Shown here: one piece after another, positions 1 through 9,046 of the stretch
Position numbering within the stretch: the first letter of the stretch is position 1
Layout: each line of letters opens with the position of its first letter
Origin: Variovorax sp. J2L1-78
GTDB taxonomy: Bacteria > Pseudomonadota > Gammaproteobacteria > Burkholderiales > Burkholderiaceae_C
Direction: 5' to 3'
Assembly (NCBI RefSeq): GCF_030317205.1
Contig: NZ_JASZYB010000001.1
Coordinates: 1,860,001-1,924,000, forward strand
DNA length: 64,000 nt
Made by a program: the position numbers and the translations under genes
The notes under the pieces: generated by a model
Told to the model about the DNA's origin: nothing
What the model saw: only the letters and a program-made list of their open reading frames with translations
Databases searched by the model: none

Positions 1-824
1 ACGTGACAGACCTCCCGCCGGCGCAGCGCGGCATCGCGATGGTGTTCCAGAACTACGCCCTCTTCCCGCACCTGAGCGTGGCCGACAACATCGGCTTCGG
101 CCTGTCGGTGCGCAAGGTGCCGGCTGCCGAAAGCGCCGAACGGCTGCGCAATGCCGCGGCGCTGCTCGGGCTCACAAATCTCCTCGACCGCAAACCCGGC
201 CAGCTCTCCGGCGGCCAGCAGCAGCGCGTCGCGCTCGGCCGCGCGCTGGTCGCGCAGGCCAAGGTCTGCCTGATGGACGAGCCGCTGTCCAACCTCGACG
301 CCCAGCTGCGCCAGGACATGCGGCGCGAACTGCGCGAGCTGCAGCAGAAACTGGGCCTCACGGTCGTCTACGTCACCCACGACCAGACCGAGGCGATGAG
401 CATGGCCGACCAGGTCGTGCTGCTGAACCAGGGCCGGGTCGAGCAGGCCGGCACCCCGCGCGAGCTGTACGCGCGCCCGGCCACCACCTTCGCGGCGCGC
501 TTCATCGGCACGCCGCCCATGAACCTGGTCGCGCTCGAGGCCGATGGCCGCATCGCGGGCAGCGATGTCGCGTCGGGCGTGCAGGCGGCGCAGTTGGGCG
601 TGCGCCCCGAGGCGATCACGCTCGCCGCCGACGGCATCCCCGCCGTGGTGCGGAGCGTCGAGTACCTGGGCGCCGACCTGGTGCTGCGCTGCGCCGTCGG
701 CCGCGAGGTGCTGCTGGTGCGCGCCGCCGGCGGCCACGTGGCCACGCCGGGCGAACGCGTGCACCTGCGCTGGGCGGCCGACGAGGCCCACGGCTTCGGC
801 GCCGACGGCCGGCGCATCCCCTGA
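1..824 (+). CDS. ugpC: ABC importer ATP-binding protein, UgpC-like (5' truncated by window)
   Basis: Cytoplasmic ATPase of a carbohydrate/glycerol-3-phosphate class ABC importer. The reading frame is open to the left edge, so the Walker A region lies outside the window. Visible motifs in order are the Q-loop ([14 protein letters not shown]), the signature [15 protein letters not shown], Walker [13 protein letters not shown] and the switch His in [13 protein letters not shown]-terminal TOBE-like regulatory region ([11 protein letters not shown]) follows, as in the MalK/UgpC subfamily. It is followed 51 bases later by the binding protein and then two permeases, so it is the first visible gene of that operon. 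The exact substrate is inferred from the neighbours. Confidence 0.9.
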   Translation, partial: VTDLPPAQRGIAMVFQNYALFPHLSVADNIGFGLSVRKVPAAESAERLRNAAALLGLTNLLDRKPGQLSGGQQQRVALGRALVAQAKVCLMDEPLSNLDAQLRQDMRRELRELQQKLGLTVVYVTHDQTEAMSMADQVVLLNQGRVEQAGTPRELYARPATTFAARFIGTPPMNLVALEADGRIAGSDVASGVQAAQLGVRPEAITLAADGIPAVVRSVEYLGADLVLRCAVGREVLLVRAAGGHVATPGERVHLRWAADEAHGFGADGRRIP

Positions 825-875
825 GCCCGAGCACCGACACACACAACGTTTTTCATCCGAGGAGAGAGTTCCACC

Positions 876-2174
876 ATGCGACGCAACACCTTCGTCCAGA
901 CGCTGGCCGCCACCGCCCTGCTCACCGGCATTGCCGGATTCAGTGGCTTCGCGCAGGCCCAGGCCCCCGTCGACCTGCAGTTCTATTACCCGGTCGCGGT
1001 CGGCGGCCCGATCGCCAAGACCATCGACGGTTTCGCCGAGGGCTTCATGAAGGAGAACCCGGGCATCAAGGTCACGCCGATCTACGCCGGTACCTACCAG
1101 GAGACCATCGTGAAGGCGCTCACCGCGCACAAGTCGGGCACGCCGCCGGTCACCTCGGTGCTGCTGTCGACCGACATGTTCACGCTGATCGACGAAGACG
1201 CCATCGCGCCCTTCGACAACTTCGCCAAGACGCCCGAGGACAAGGCGTGGATGGCCAGCTTCTACAAGGCCTTCATGGCCAACAGCCAGACCGGTGGCAA
1301 GACCTGGGGCATCCCGTTCCAGCGCTCGACCGTGGTCATGTACTGGAACAAGGAGCTCTTCAAGGAAGCCGGCCTCGACCCGAACAAGGCGCCGACGACC
1401 TGGGCCGAGCTGAAGGACGCTGCCACCAAGCTGACGAAGAAGGACGCGAGCGGCAAGACCACGCAATACGGTATTCAGATCCCGTCGAGCGGCTTCCCCT
1501 ACTGGCTGTTCCAGACGCTGACCACGCCCAACGACGCGATCCTCGCGAACGACGCCGGCACGCAGGTGAAGTTCGACGACCCGAAGGTCATCGAGGCGCT
1601 GCAGTTCTGGGTCGACCTGGGCAAGGCCGGCATCCACCCGCCGGGCGTCGTCGAGTGGGGCACCACGCCGAAGGACTTCTTCGAGAAGAAGGCCGCCATC
1701 ATCTACACGACCACCGGCAACCTGACCAACATCAAGGCCAACGCGAAGTTCGACTTCGGCGTCGGCATGATCCCCGGCAACAAGCGCAAGGGCTCGCCGA
1801 CCGGGGGCGGCAACTTCTACATCTTCAAGAAGTCGACGCCGGCCCAGCAGGAAGCCGCCTTCAAGTTTGCCAAGTGGGTGACGCAACCCGAACGCGCCGC
1901 GCAATGGAGCATGGAGACCGGTTATGTCGCCGTCTCGCAGGCCGCCTACGAGACGCCGGCGCTCAAGAAGTACGGCCAGGACTTCCCGGCCGCCCTGGTG
2001 GCGCGTGACCAGCTGCCGGTGTCGGTGGCGGAGTTCTCCACGCACGACAACCAGCGCGTGACCAAGGCGCTGAACGACGGCCTGCAGGCCGCGCTCACCG
2101 GCACCAAGACGCCGGCGCAGGCGATGCAGGATGCGCAGAAGGAAGCCGACCGCATCCTCAGGGCCTACAAGTAA
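876..2174 (+). CDS. ugpB: ABC importer periplasmic substrate-binding protein, UgpB-like
   Basis: 432-residue family 1 extracellular solute-binding protein. The N-terminus has a signal peptide ending near AQAQA (about residue 30). The body has the two-lobe pattern seen in UgpB (FYYPVAVGGPIAKTIDGFAEGF, FMKENPGIKV, FGVGMIPG) and is close to UgpB's usual length of about 438. A GAGGAGAG ribosome site precedes the ATG. It captures the ligand in the periplasm and delivers it to the two permeases encoded downstream. sn-Glycerol-3-phosphate or glycerophosphodiesters are the likely ligands by family; another polyol or sugar cannot be excluded from sequence. Confidence 0.85.
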   Translation: MRRNTFVQTLAATALLTGIAGFSGFAQAQAPVDLQFYYPVAVGGPIAKTIDGFAEGFMKENPGIKVTPIYAGTYQETIVKALTAHKSGTPPVTSVLLSTDMFTLIDEDAIAPFDNFAKTPEDKAWMASFYKAFMANSQTGGKTWGIPFQRSTVVMYWNKELFKEAGLDPNKAPTTWAELKDAATKLTKKDASGKTTQYGIQIPSSGFPYWLFQTLTTPNDAILANDAGTQVKFDDPKVIEALQFWVDLGKAGIHPPGVVEWGTTPKDFFEKKAAIIYTTTGNLTNIKANAKFDFGVGMIPGNKRKGSPTGGGNFYIFKKSTPAQQEAAFKFAKWVTQPERAAQWSMETGYVAVSQAAYETPALKKYGQDFPAALVARDQLPVSVAEFSTHDNQRVTKALNDGLQAALTGTKTPAQAMQDAQKEADRILRAYK

Positions 2175-2190
2175 GCAGGGCGGTCCGAGC

Positions 2191-3087
2191 ATGCGCGGCA
2201 GTCCTTCAGCCCATCGCCCCAGCCACCCCGCCGGGCAGGCGTGGCTGCTGCTCATGCCCGCCCTGCTCGTGCTGATGGCCTTCACGCACTGGCCGGTCAT
2301 CGGCACGCTGTGGCACAGCTTCCAGTCGACGCCCAAGGGTGGGCGGCCGGCGGTGTGGGTGGGCCTGGAGAACTACCAGGTCATGGTCGACGACCCGGTC
2401 TTCTGGAAGGCACTCGCGAACAACCTGTGGTTCGCTGGCGCCACCATTCCGCTGTCGATCGGCCTGGCGCTCGCCATGGCGCTGTGGGTCAACGAACGCA
2501 TCGCCGGCCGCACCTTCCTGCGCATGGCCTACTTCACGCCGACCGTGCTGCCGATGATCGCGGTCGCCAACATCTGGCTCTTCTTCTACACGCCGCAGTA
2601 CGGCCTGCTGGAGCAGGTGAGCAGCGCGCTGGGCTTCGGCTCGCACAACTGGCTGGGCAGCCCGAGCACCGCGCTCGGCGCCGTCACGCTGGTGGCGGTG
2701 TGGAAGGAAGCCGGCTTCTTCATGATCTTCTACCTGGCCGCGCTGCAGTCGCTCAACCCGAGCCTGCGCGAAGCGGCGGCCATCGAGGGTGCATCGCGCT
2801 GGTACTTCTTCCGGCGCGTGCAATGGCCGCTGCTGATGCCGACCACCCTGTTCGTGCTGATCAACTGCGTGATCAACGCCTTCCGCATGGTCGACCACCT
2901 CTTCGTGCTGACGCGCGGCGGGCCCGACAACGCGTCGACCCTGCTGCTCTACCACCTGTACGAGGTCGGCTTCAATTTCTGGGACACCGGCTACGCGTCG
3001 GCGCTCACCATGGTCATCATCGTCGTGCTGGTCGGCGCCACGCTGCTGCAGTTCTTCGTGCTCGACCGCCGGGTGCACTACCGATGA
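2191..3087 (+). CDS. ugpA: ABC importer permease, UgpA-like
   Basis: 298-residue inner-membrane permease (MalF/UgpA class) with about six hydrophobic segments and the EAA loop EAAAIEGASRWYFFRRVQWPLL that contacts the ATPase. The ATG at 2191 (MRGSPSAHRPS) is chosen because an earlier in-frame start would overlap the end of the binding-protein gene by about 40 bases. Sixteen bases separate it from the preceding stop. Its own stop overlaps the next permease start as ATGA, implying translational coupling and equal synthesis of the heterodimeric membrane domain. Confidence 0.88.
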   Translation: MRGSPSAHRPSHPAGQAWLLLMPALLVLMAFTHWPVIGTLWHSFQSTPKGGRPAVWVGLENYQVMVDDPVFWKALANNLWFAGATIPLSIGLALAMALWVNERIAGRTFLRMAYFTPTVLPMIAVANIWLFFYTPQYGLLEQVSSALGFGSHNWLGSPSTALGAVTLVAVWKEAGFFMIFYLAALQSLNPSLREAAAIEGASRWYFFRRVQWPLLMPTTLFVLINCVINAFRMVDHLFVLTRGGPDNASTLLLYHLYEVGFNFWDTGYASALTMVIIVVLVGATLLQFFVLDRRVHYR

Positions 3088-3920
3088 CCCGCGCGCCGTC
3101 GCAACGCCTGGCCTACAACGCGCCGACGCTGCTCGACACGCTGGCCGCCTGGCTGCTCGCGCTGCTGTGGGTACTGCCGCTGATCTACACGGTGTGGACC
3201 GCCTTCCACGCACCCGAGTACGCGGCACGCTTCACCTGGAACGCGCCGCTCACGCTGGCCAACTTCGCCCGCGCATGGGAAGCGGCGCCGTTCGCCCGCT
3301 ACTTCCTCAACACCACGCTGCTGGTCGTGATGATCCTGGCCGCGCAACTGGTGCTCAGCACGCTGGCCGCCTACGCCTTCGCGCGCTACGAATTCCGCGG
3401 CCGCGACCTCGCCTTTTCGCTGGTGCTGGTGCAGCTCACGGTGATGCCCGACCTGCTGCTGGTCGAGAACTACCGCACCATGGCGTCGCTGGGACTCATC
3501 GACAGCCTGTTCGCCATCGGCCTGCCCTACTTCGCGTCGGCGCTCGCCATCTTCCTGCTGCGCCAGACCTTCCTCGGCATCCCGAAGGAGCTCGACGAGG
3601 CCGCGCGCATGGAAGGCGCGAGCGCCCTGCAGACGCTGTGGCGCGTCTACGTGCCGCTGGCCCGGCCGATCTACGTCGCCTTTGGGCTGGTGTCGGTGAG
3701 CTACCACTGGAACAACTTCCTGTGGCCGCTGATCGTGACCAACAGCGTGCACGCGCGGCCGCTCACCGTCGGGCTGCAGGTGTTCTCCTCGGTCGACCAG
3801 GGCATCGACTGGTCGATCATCACGGCCGCCACGCTGATGACCTCGGCGCCGCTGCTGATCGCCTTCCTGCTGTTCCAGCGGCAGTTCGTCCAAAGCTTCA
3901 TGCGCGCAGGCATCAAATGA
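3084..3920 (+). CDS. ugpE: ABC importer permease, UgpE-like
   Basis: 278-residue second permease (MalG/UgpE class) with about six membrane segments. The EAA loop reads DEAARMEGASALQTLWRVYVPLARP. The start is an ATGA overlap with the UgpA-like stop. It pairs with that protein to form the translocation pore. Its stop in turn overlaps the next start (ATGA at 3917), so the phosphoesterase-like gene downstream is almost certainly co-translated with the transporter. Confidence 0.88.
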   Translation: MTRAPSQRLAYNAPTLLDTLAAWLLALLWVLPLIYTVWTAFHAPEYAARFTWNAPLTLANFARAWEAAPFARYFLNTTLLVVMILAAQLVLSTLAAYAFARYEFRGRDLAFSLVLVQLTVMPDLLLVENYRTMASLGLIDSLFAIGLPYFASALAIFLLRQTFLGIPKELDEAARMEGASALQTLWRVYVPLARPIYVAFGLVSVSYHWNNFLWPLIVTNSVHARPLTVGLQVFSSVDQGIDWSIITAATLMTSAPLLIAFLLFQRQFVQSFMRAGIK

Positions 3921-4780
3921 AACTCGTCACCTGGAACACCCAGTGGTGCCGCGGCCTCGACGGCACCGTGAGCGTGCAGCGCATCGTCGACGGCGCGCGT
4001 GCGATGGCCGACTTCGACGTGCTGTGCCTGCAGGAGATCGCGCAGGGCTACGCCGACATGCCCGGCGCCCCAGGCGACCAGCCGGCCGAGCTGCAGGCGC
4101 TGCTGCCCGGCTACCAGCTGTTCTTCGGCGCCGCGGTCGACGAGTTCGACGCCGCTGGCCGCCGCATGCGCTTCGGCAACCTGATCGCCACGCGGCTGCC
4201 GGTGATGCAGGTGCAGCATCACGCGCTGCCCTGGCCGGCCGACGGCGGGGTGCGCAGCATGCCGCGCATGTGCACGGTGGTGACGGTGCAGAGTCCGGCG
4301 CTCGGTGCGGTGCGGGTGATGACCACACACCTCGAGTACTACTCCAAGACGCAGCGCATGGCGCAGGCCCGCGCGCTGCGCGAACTGCACATCGAGGCCT
4401 GCGGGCATGCGACCGCGCCGCCGCTCGACGACGACAGCCGCTCGCCCTTCCAGACCAAGGTTCATACGCCGCACGCGATCCTGTGCGGCGACTTCAACCT
4501 CGGGCCGACCGAACCCGAGTACGGCGCGATCCAGCAACCCTTCGTCACCGACCGCGCCAGACACCTGCACGACGCCTGGCGCGCCTGCCATGGCGAGACG
4601 CCGCACGCGCCCACCTTCCGCCTGTTCGACCGCACCTATGGCCCCGAGCCGGTGGCGTGCGACTTCGTCTTCGTGAGCGATGGCCTGGCGCCGCAGGTGC
4701 GCCGCATCGAGGTCGACCTGCAGACACAGGCGTCGGACCACCAGCCGGTGGTGGTCGAGTTCGGTCAGGCCCAGGCCTAA
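3917..4780 (+). CDS. Endonuclease/exonuclease/phosphatase (EEP) family hydrolase
   Basis: 287 residues. Metal-dependent EEP fold signatures are visible: an N-terminal WNTQW with an Asn, LCLQEI with the metal-binding Glu, TTHLEYYS, LCGDFN (Asp/Asn) and a C-terminal SDHQPV with the catalytic Asp-His pair. There is no signal peptide, so the protein is cytoplasmic. Its ATGA coupling to the Ugp-like permease suggests that it hydrolyses an imported phosphodiester or phosphomonoester, taking the role that UgpQ (an unrelated fold) has in E. coli. That substrate link is inference from position. The 3' end overlaps the convergent quinone reductase gene by 4 bases. Confidence 0.8.
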   Translation: MKLVTWNTQWCRGLDGTVSVQRIVDGARAMADFDVLCLQEIAQGYADMPGAPGDQPAELQALLPGYQLFFGAAVDEFDAAGRRMRFGNLIATRLPVMQVQHHALPWPADGGVRSMPRMCTVVTVQSPALGAVRVMTTHLEYYSKTQRMAQARALRELHIEACGHATAPPLDDDSRSPFQTKVHTPHAILCGDFNLGPTEPEYGAIQQPFVTDRARHLHDAWRACHGETPHAPTFRLFDRTYGPEPVACDFVFVSDGLAPQVRRIEVDLQTQASDHQPVVVEFGQAQA

Positions 4781-5757
4781 GGCAGCAGCACGATGGCGCC
4801 CGTGGTGGCGCGCCCTTCGGCGGCACGGTGCGCGTCCGCCACCTTGGCGAGCGGAAAGCGTGCCCCGATGGTCGCGCGCACCGCCCCGCTCTTGATCGCG
4901 TCGAACACGTCCGCCGCGTTGGCGCGGAAGGTCGCCGGGTCCGTGTTGTGCGGGAAGACCGAAGGCCGCGTCAGGAACAGGCAGCCCTTCTTGTTCAGCA
5001 GTTCCGGCTGGATCTCCGGGGCAGGCCCCGACGCCGCGCCGAACAGCACGACCAGCCCGAAGGGCGCGGTGCAGTCGAGCGAACCCAGGAAGGTGTGCTT
5101 GGCCACCGAGTCGTAGACCACCCGCGCCTTGCGCCCGCCCGTCGCATCGATCACCTGCGCCACCCAGTCCGGCTGCGAATAGTCGACCGCCACGTCGCAC
5201 CCGGCCGCACGCGCGACGTCACATTTGGCGGCCGAGCCGGCCGTTCCGATCACCGTCGCGCCCAGCGCCTTAGCCCAGCCGCTGAGGATCTGGCCGACGC
5301 CGCCAGCCGCCGCATGCACCACCACGATGTCGCCGGGCTGCACCGCGTGCGTCTTCTTCACCAGGTACTGCGCCGTCATCGCCTTGAAGAACACCGCGGC
5401 CGCGGCTTCGTCGGAGATGCCGTCCGGTATCTTCACCAACTTCACCGCCGGCACGTTGCGCCGGTCGGCATAGGCGCCGATGCCGGCGTTCATGTAGACG
5501 ACATGGTCGCCGATGGCCAAGTCAGTCACGCCCTCGCCCACCGCCTCCACCACGCCCGCGGCCTCGTGGCCCAGGCCGGTGGGTGCAGGCAGCGGCACCT
5601 TGCCGCTGCGCTGCGAAATGTCCAGGTAGTTGAAGCCGACCGCGGTCTGGCGCAGCTGCACCTCACCAGCCGCAGGCGCGGGCTGTTCGATCGTTTCGAG
5701 ACGCATGACGTCGGGGCCGCCGAACTCGGCGAGGCGGATGGCGTGGGCGAGGGTCAT
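4777..5757 (-). CDS. qor: Zinc-independent quinone oxidoreductase (MDR family, Qor-like)
   Basis: 326-residue NADPH-dependent quinone reductase of the medium-chain dehydrogenase/reductase family. It shows the catalytic-domain motif VGFNYLDISQRSG, GLGHEAAGVVEAVGEG and the nucleotide-binding run HAAAGGVGQ. It lacks the Cys cluster of the zinc-binding alcohol dehydrogenases. It is the last gene of the leftward catabolic operon, 21 bases after the second Bug receptor. Its contribution to that pathway is unclear; general detoxification of quinones or enones is the family role. Confidence 0.85.
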   Translation of the reverse strand: MTLAHAIRLAEFGGPDVMRLETIEQPAPAAGEVQLRQTAVGFNYLDISQRSGKVPLPAPTGLGHEAAGVVEAVGEGVTDLAIGDHVVYMNAGIGAYADRRNVPAVKLVKIPDGISDEAAAAVFFKAMTAQYLVKKTHAVQPGDIVVVHAAAGGVGQILSGWAKALGATVIGTAGSAAKCDVARAAGCDVAVDYSQPDWVAQVIDATGGRKARVVYDSVAKHTFLGSLDCTAPFGLVVLFGAASGPAPEIQPELLNKKGCLFLTRPSVFPHNTDPATFRANAADVFDAIKSGAVRATIGARFPLAKVADAHRAAEGRATTGAIVLLP

Positions 5758-5778
5758 GCGGTCGAATCTAGCAGCCGC

Positions 5779-6771
5779 TCATTCCGCCTGCACGCCCGAG
5801 GCCTTGATGACCTTGCCCCACTTGGCGGTCTCCGAGGTCAGCAGCGTGCGCAGCGATTCCGGCGTGACCTTGTCCATCGACACGATCTCCGAGCTGAGTT
5901 CGGCGATGCGCGCCTTCACCGCGTCGTCCTGCAGCGCGGCGCGCAGCGCGACGTTGAGCTTGGCCGTGACATCGGGCGGCGTGCCCTTGGGCGCATAGAC
6001 GCCGTGCCACACCTTCACGTCGAAGCCCTTCAGCCCCTGCTCGTCGAGCGTCGGAATGTTCGGCATCGACGCCAGCCGCTTGGGCGTGGTCACGCCGAAC
6101 ACCTTGACCCGCGTGCCGTCCTTGATGACGGGCGCGGTCTGCGTGGTCTGGTCGCACAACAGATCGACCTGCCCGCCCATCAGGTCGTTGAGCGCCGGGC
6201 CAGCGCCCTTGTACGGCACGGTCGTGAGGTCGACGCCGATCTGGTTCGCGAACAGCAGCCCGCACAGCTGCGACACCGCGCCGATGCCGGCGTTGGCCAG
6301 CGACACCTTGTCCTTGTTGGCCTTCACGTACGTCAGCAGTTCCTGGAAGTTGTTGGCCGGGAAGTCCTTGCGCGACAGCAGCGTCATCGGCACGTCGAGC
6401 ACCTGGCCGATGTACTCGAAGTCCTTCAGCGGGTCGAAGGACAGCTTCTTGTAGAGGGCCGGCGCAGTCGCCATGCCCATGTGGTGGATGAGGATGGTGT
6501 AGCCGTTGGGCGCCGCGCGCGCCACGCGTGCCGGCGCGATGGTGCCACCTGCGCCCACGGTGTTCTCCACGACCACGGTCTGGCCCAGCGACTTTCCCAT
6601 GGGGATGGCGAGCATGCGCGCCACCACGTCGGTCGGCCCGCCGGCCGAGTACGGCACGACGAGCGTCACCGGCTTATCGGGGAAGGCGGCCTGCGCCAGG
6701 ACGGGTGCGTGCAGTGGCAGCAGGGCCGCGCCGAATGCGATGCCCAGCCATGTCTTGATCTTCGATGTCAT
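5779..6771 (-). CDS. Bug/TctC family periplasmic tricarboxylate receptor (1)
   Basis: 330-residue tripartite tricarboxylate transporter receptor. It has a signal peptide ending at VLAQA, then FPDKPVTLVVPYSAGGPTDVVAR and VVENTVGAGGTIA, both family hallmarks. ATG 6771 gives the clean signal peptide and is preceded by GGAGACA; the open frame continues far upstream but without Bug homology. It lies between the CitE-like lyase and quinone reductase genes, so it probably binds an acid used by that pathway. No TctA or TctB membrane subunit is encoded nearby, which is typical of orphan Bug receptors in Comamonadaceae. Confidence 0.9.
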   Translation of the reverse strand: MTSKIKTWLGIAFGAALLPLHAPVLAQAAFPDKPVTLVVPYSAGGPTDVVARMLAIPMGKSLGQTVVVENTVGAGGTIAPARVARAAPNGYTILIHHMGMATAPALYKKLSFDPLKDFEYIGQVLDVPMTLLSRKDFPANNFQELLTYVKANKDKVSLANAGIGAVSQLCGLLFANQIGVDLTTVPYKGAGPALNDLMGGQVDLLCDQTTQTAPVIKDGTRVKVFGVTTPKRLASMPNIPTLDEQGLKGFDVKVWHGVYAPKGTPPDVTAKLNVALRAALQDDAVKARIAELSSEIVSMDKVTPESLRTLLTSETAKWGKVIKASGVQAE

Positions 6772-6830
6772 GTTGTCTCCGGATGGTTCTGATGAGGGAA
6801 ATAAAGCGCAGGTGATCGGTGCGTTGTTGT

Positions 6831-7694
6831 TCAGCCGGTGCGAACCTCCTGCGCCAGCAGGCGCTCGGCGAGCTTGACGACCGGCCCGTCGACCATGCGG
6901 CCGTCGACGTTGACGACACCGCCGCCCGCCACGCGCACCGCATCGCGCACGCGGCGCGCCCAGGCCAGTTCGTCGGCGCCGGGCGTGAAGGCAGCGGCCA
7001 CGCCGGCGACCTGCTCCGGATGGATGCACAGCTTGGCGCCGAAGCCGCCGCGGCGTGCGCGCGAAGCCTCGGCCGTGAGACGCGCCGCATCGCGCCAGTC
7101 GGGCGTGATGCCGTCGACCGGCGGTGCCAGCCCGGCCCGGCGCGAAGCCAGCACCAGTGCGAGCCGCACCGGCACGAGTTCGGCCTCGTCCGGCCCGCAG
7201 GCCATGCCGGCGTCGGCCTGGAAATCGAGATGGCCGAACACCAGGCGCAACACCTGCGGCGATGCGGCCAGGGCATCGACGGCATCGAGGCCGGCGACCG
7301 ATTCGATCAGCGGCAGCAGCGCGGTGGCCGGCCCGATAGCCTGCGCCAGCGCCACGAGGTCGGTGGCGCGCTCCGCCTTGGGCAACACGACGCCGGCGAG
7401 CAAGCGCTGCGTCGCGAGTCGTGCGACCAGCGCGCGATCGTCTGCATGCCACGGCGTGTCGGCGGCGTTCATGCGCACCAGCAGGCGACCGTGCGCGTCG
7501 CCCGGCAACGCGGCGAAGCCCTCGGCGATCTGCGTGCGGGCCGCGTCCTTGCGGTCCGGCGCCACCGCGTCTTCGAGATCGACGATCACGGCGCCCGCGC
7601 CGCTCGCCAGTGCGCGCGTGTAGCGCTCAGGCCGGTCCCCCGGCACGAACAGGAAGGTGCGGGCCAGCGCCAGCGGCGAGGTCGCGTCGCTCAT
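6831..7694 (-). CDS. ccl: CitE-type CoA-ester lyase (HpcH/HpaI family), probable (S)-citramalyl-CoA lyase
   Basis: 287 residues with the CitE/malyl-CoA lyase pattern: FLFVPGDRPERYTRALASGA, VIVDLEDAV carrying an acidic metal ligand, LVRMNA, LPLIES, LVFGHLDFQAD and a late KLCIHPEQV. The family cleaves or condenses acyl-CoA esters of hydroxy-dicarboxylates with Mg2+. In company with a class III CoA-transferase and a MaoC-like hydratase it would split (S)-citramalyl-CoA into acetyl-CoA and pyruvate, the last step of itaconate degradation. The start overlaps the PrpD gene's stop by 4 bases (ATGA). Malyl-CoA lyase activity is the alternative. Confidence 0.8.
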   Translation of the reverse strand: MSDATSPLALARTFLFVPGDRPERYTRALASGAGAVIVDLEDAVAPDRKDAARTQIAEGFAALPGDAHGRLLVRMNAADTPWHADDRALVARLATQRLLAGVVLPKAERATDLVALAQAIGPATALLPLIESVAGLDAVDALAASPQVLRLVFGHLDFQADAGMACGPDEAELVPVRLALVLASRRAGLAPPVDGITPDWRDAARLTAEASRARRGGFGAKLCIHPEQVAGVAAAFTPGADELAWARRVRDAVRVAGGGVVNVDGRMVDGPVVKLAERLLAQEVRTG

Positions 7695-9046
7695 GCCTGG
7701 GCGCCCAGCAACCGCCCGACCTTCGCCGCGTCAGCCACGCGCCACAGCGCGCCGATGGCATCGCGCATCTCGGCCTCGCTGGCGCCACCGCTGAACGCTG
7801 CGAGGCGCAGCGCCTTCGCCGTGATCTCGTCGCGGCTGAGCGTGTTGCCCGGGTCGCCCTTCGGCTCGTCCACGCGGCCTTCGAGCACGCGGCCGTCGCG
7901 CGTGCGCACCGTCACCTTGCCGATCCAGCGGCGGGGGTAGGCGGCATCGACCTCGGCATCGAGCGCCATGCGCACGCGGTCGTGGAAGGCGCGGGTCGCG
8001 TCGTCGCGGAAGTGCGCGTCGAACTCGGCCAGCCCCGCCTGGCCGAAGCGCGCGACCAGCGCCAGCACCGTGCCCATCGAGAACTTCGACTGATGCACCG
8101 TGGCCGGGTCGACCACCGGCCCCAGCACATCGATCGCGCCCTGGTGTACCTGCGTCTGCACCTCGGCGATGTCGTCGGCGCGCAGGTCGTGCGCCTGCAT
8201 CACCGCCAGCAGCGCGTCGGCCGCGGGATGCGTGTGGCGGCACGAGGCGTGGTACTTGAAGGAGGTTTCGGCGAGCGCCCAGCGGGTGCCCAGGCCGTCG
8301 GTCAACTTCCGCGCATCGGCGTCGCTGGACATGCCGGCTGCCATGCCCTGCGACCCTTCGAGAATCTGCGCGGCGCCGGTGAAACCATCGCGCGCCAGGC
8401 TCGCGGCCATCAGGCCCGCAGCGGCGGCATGTGCGGTGTGCAGCTGTTTCGAATCGGCGGCGGTGCGCAGGAACTCCCACAGGCCCGCCGCCTGCGTGCC
8501 GGCCGAGCCGAAGGCGTGCTGCATGCGCACCGCGTCGAGCCCCAGCAGATGGCCGGCGGTGGCCGCCGCGGCCAGCGTGCCGGCGGTGCCCGTGGTGTGG
8601 AAGACCTTGTAGTGCGATCGCCCGAGGAATTCCCCGACGCGAATGCCCACCTCGTAGCCGGCCACCGCGGCGGTCAGCAGTTGCTGGCCGCTCGCGCCCA
8701 GCGCCTGCGCCCAGGCGAGCGCCACCGGGAACACCACCGTGGCCGGGTGGAAGACGGAGCCGTTGTGGACGTCGTCCTGTTCGGCCACGTGCGAGGCGGC
8801 GGCATTGACCATCGCCGCGAAGTACGGGCTGCTGGTGCCGCGGCCGACCAGCACCTCGCTCGCACCTTCGGCCGGGCCCATGGCACGCGCGAAGGCGGCG
8901 ATGGTCTCGACCGGGCGCGTGCCGTGGCCGGCGATGGCCGAGCCGAACCAGTCGACCAGCAGGTCTTCGGCGCGGCGCACCACCGGCGTCGGGATGTCCT
9001 CGAAGCGAAGTTCGGCAGCGAAGCGGGCCAGCGATGCGGTCGTCAT
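7691..9046 (-). CDS. MmgE/PrpD family protein
   Basis: 451 residues, full length for the 2-methylcitrate dehydratase/cis-aconitate decarboxylase superfamily. Typical elements are the VDWFGSAIAG-like helix near residue 34, AEQDDVHNGSVFHPATVVFP, GYEVGIRVGEFLG and the late SFKYHASCRHTHPA segment with clustered His and Cys. PrpD-family genes also sit inside the pseudomonad itaconate cluster, where their exact reaction is unsettled; isomerisation or hydration of the substrate acid is possible. Its start overlaps the CoA-transferase stop as TGATG, so translation is coupled. Confidence 0.85.
   Translation of the reverse strand: MTTASLARFAAELRFEDIPTPVVRRAEDLLVDWFGSAIAGHGTRPVETIAAFARAMGPAEGASEVLVGRGTSSPYFAAMVNAAASHVAEQDDVHNGSVFHPATVVFPVALAWAQALGASGQQLLTAAVAGYEVGIRVGEFLGRSHYKVFHTTGTAGTLAAAATAGHLLGLDAVRMQHAFGSAGTQAAGLWEFLRTAADSKQLHTAHAAAAGLMAASLARDGFTGAAQILEGSQGMAAGMSSDADARKLTDGLGTRWALAETSFKYHASCRHTHPAADALLAVMQAHDLRADDIAEVQTQVHQGAIDVLGPVVDPATVHQSKFSMGTVLALVARFGQAGLAEFDAHFRDDATRAFHDRVRMALDAEVDAAYPRRWIGKVTVRTRDGRVLEGRVDEPKGDPGNTLSRDEITAKALRLAAFSGGASEAEMRDAIGALWRVADAAKVGRLLGAQA

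Noticed and set aside
3943..6792. 949-residue rightward open frame across the EEP hydrolase, quinone reductase and Bug genes
   Set aside because: Wrong frame for all three recognised proteins; composition is that of a GC-driven shadow.
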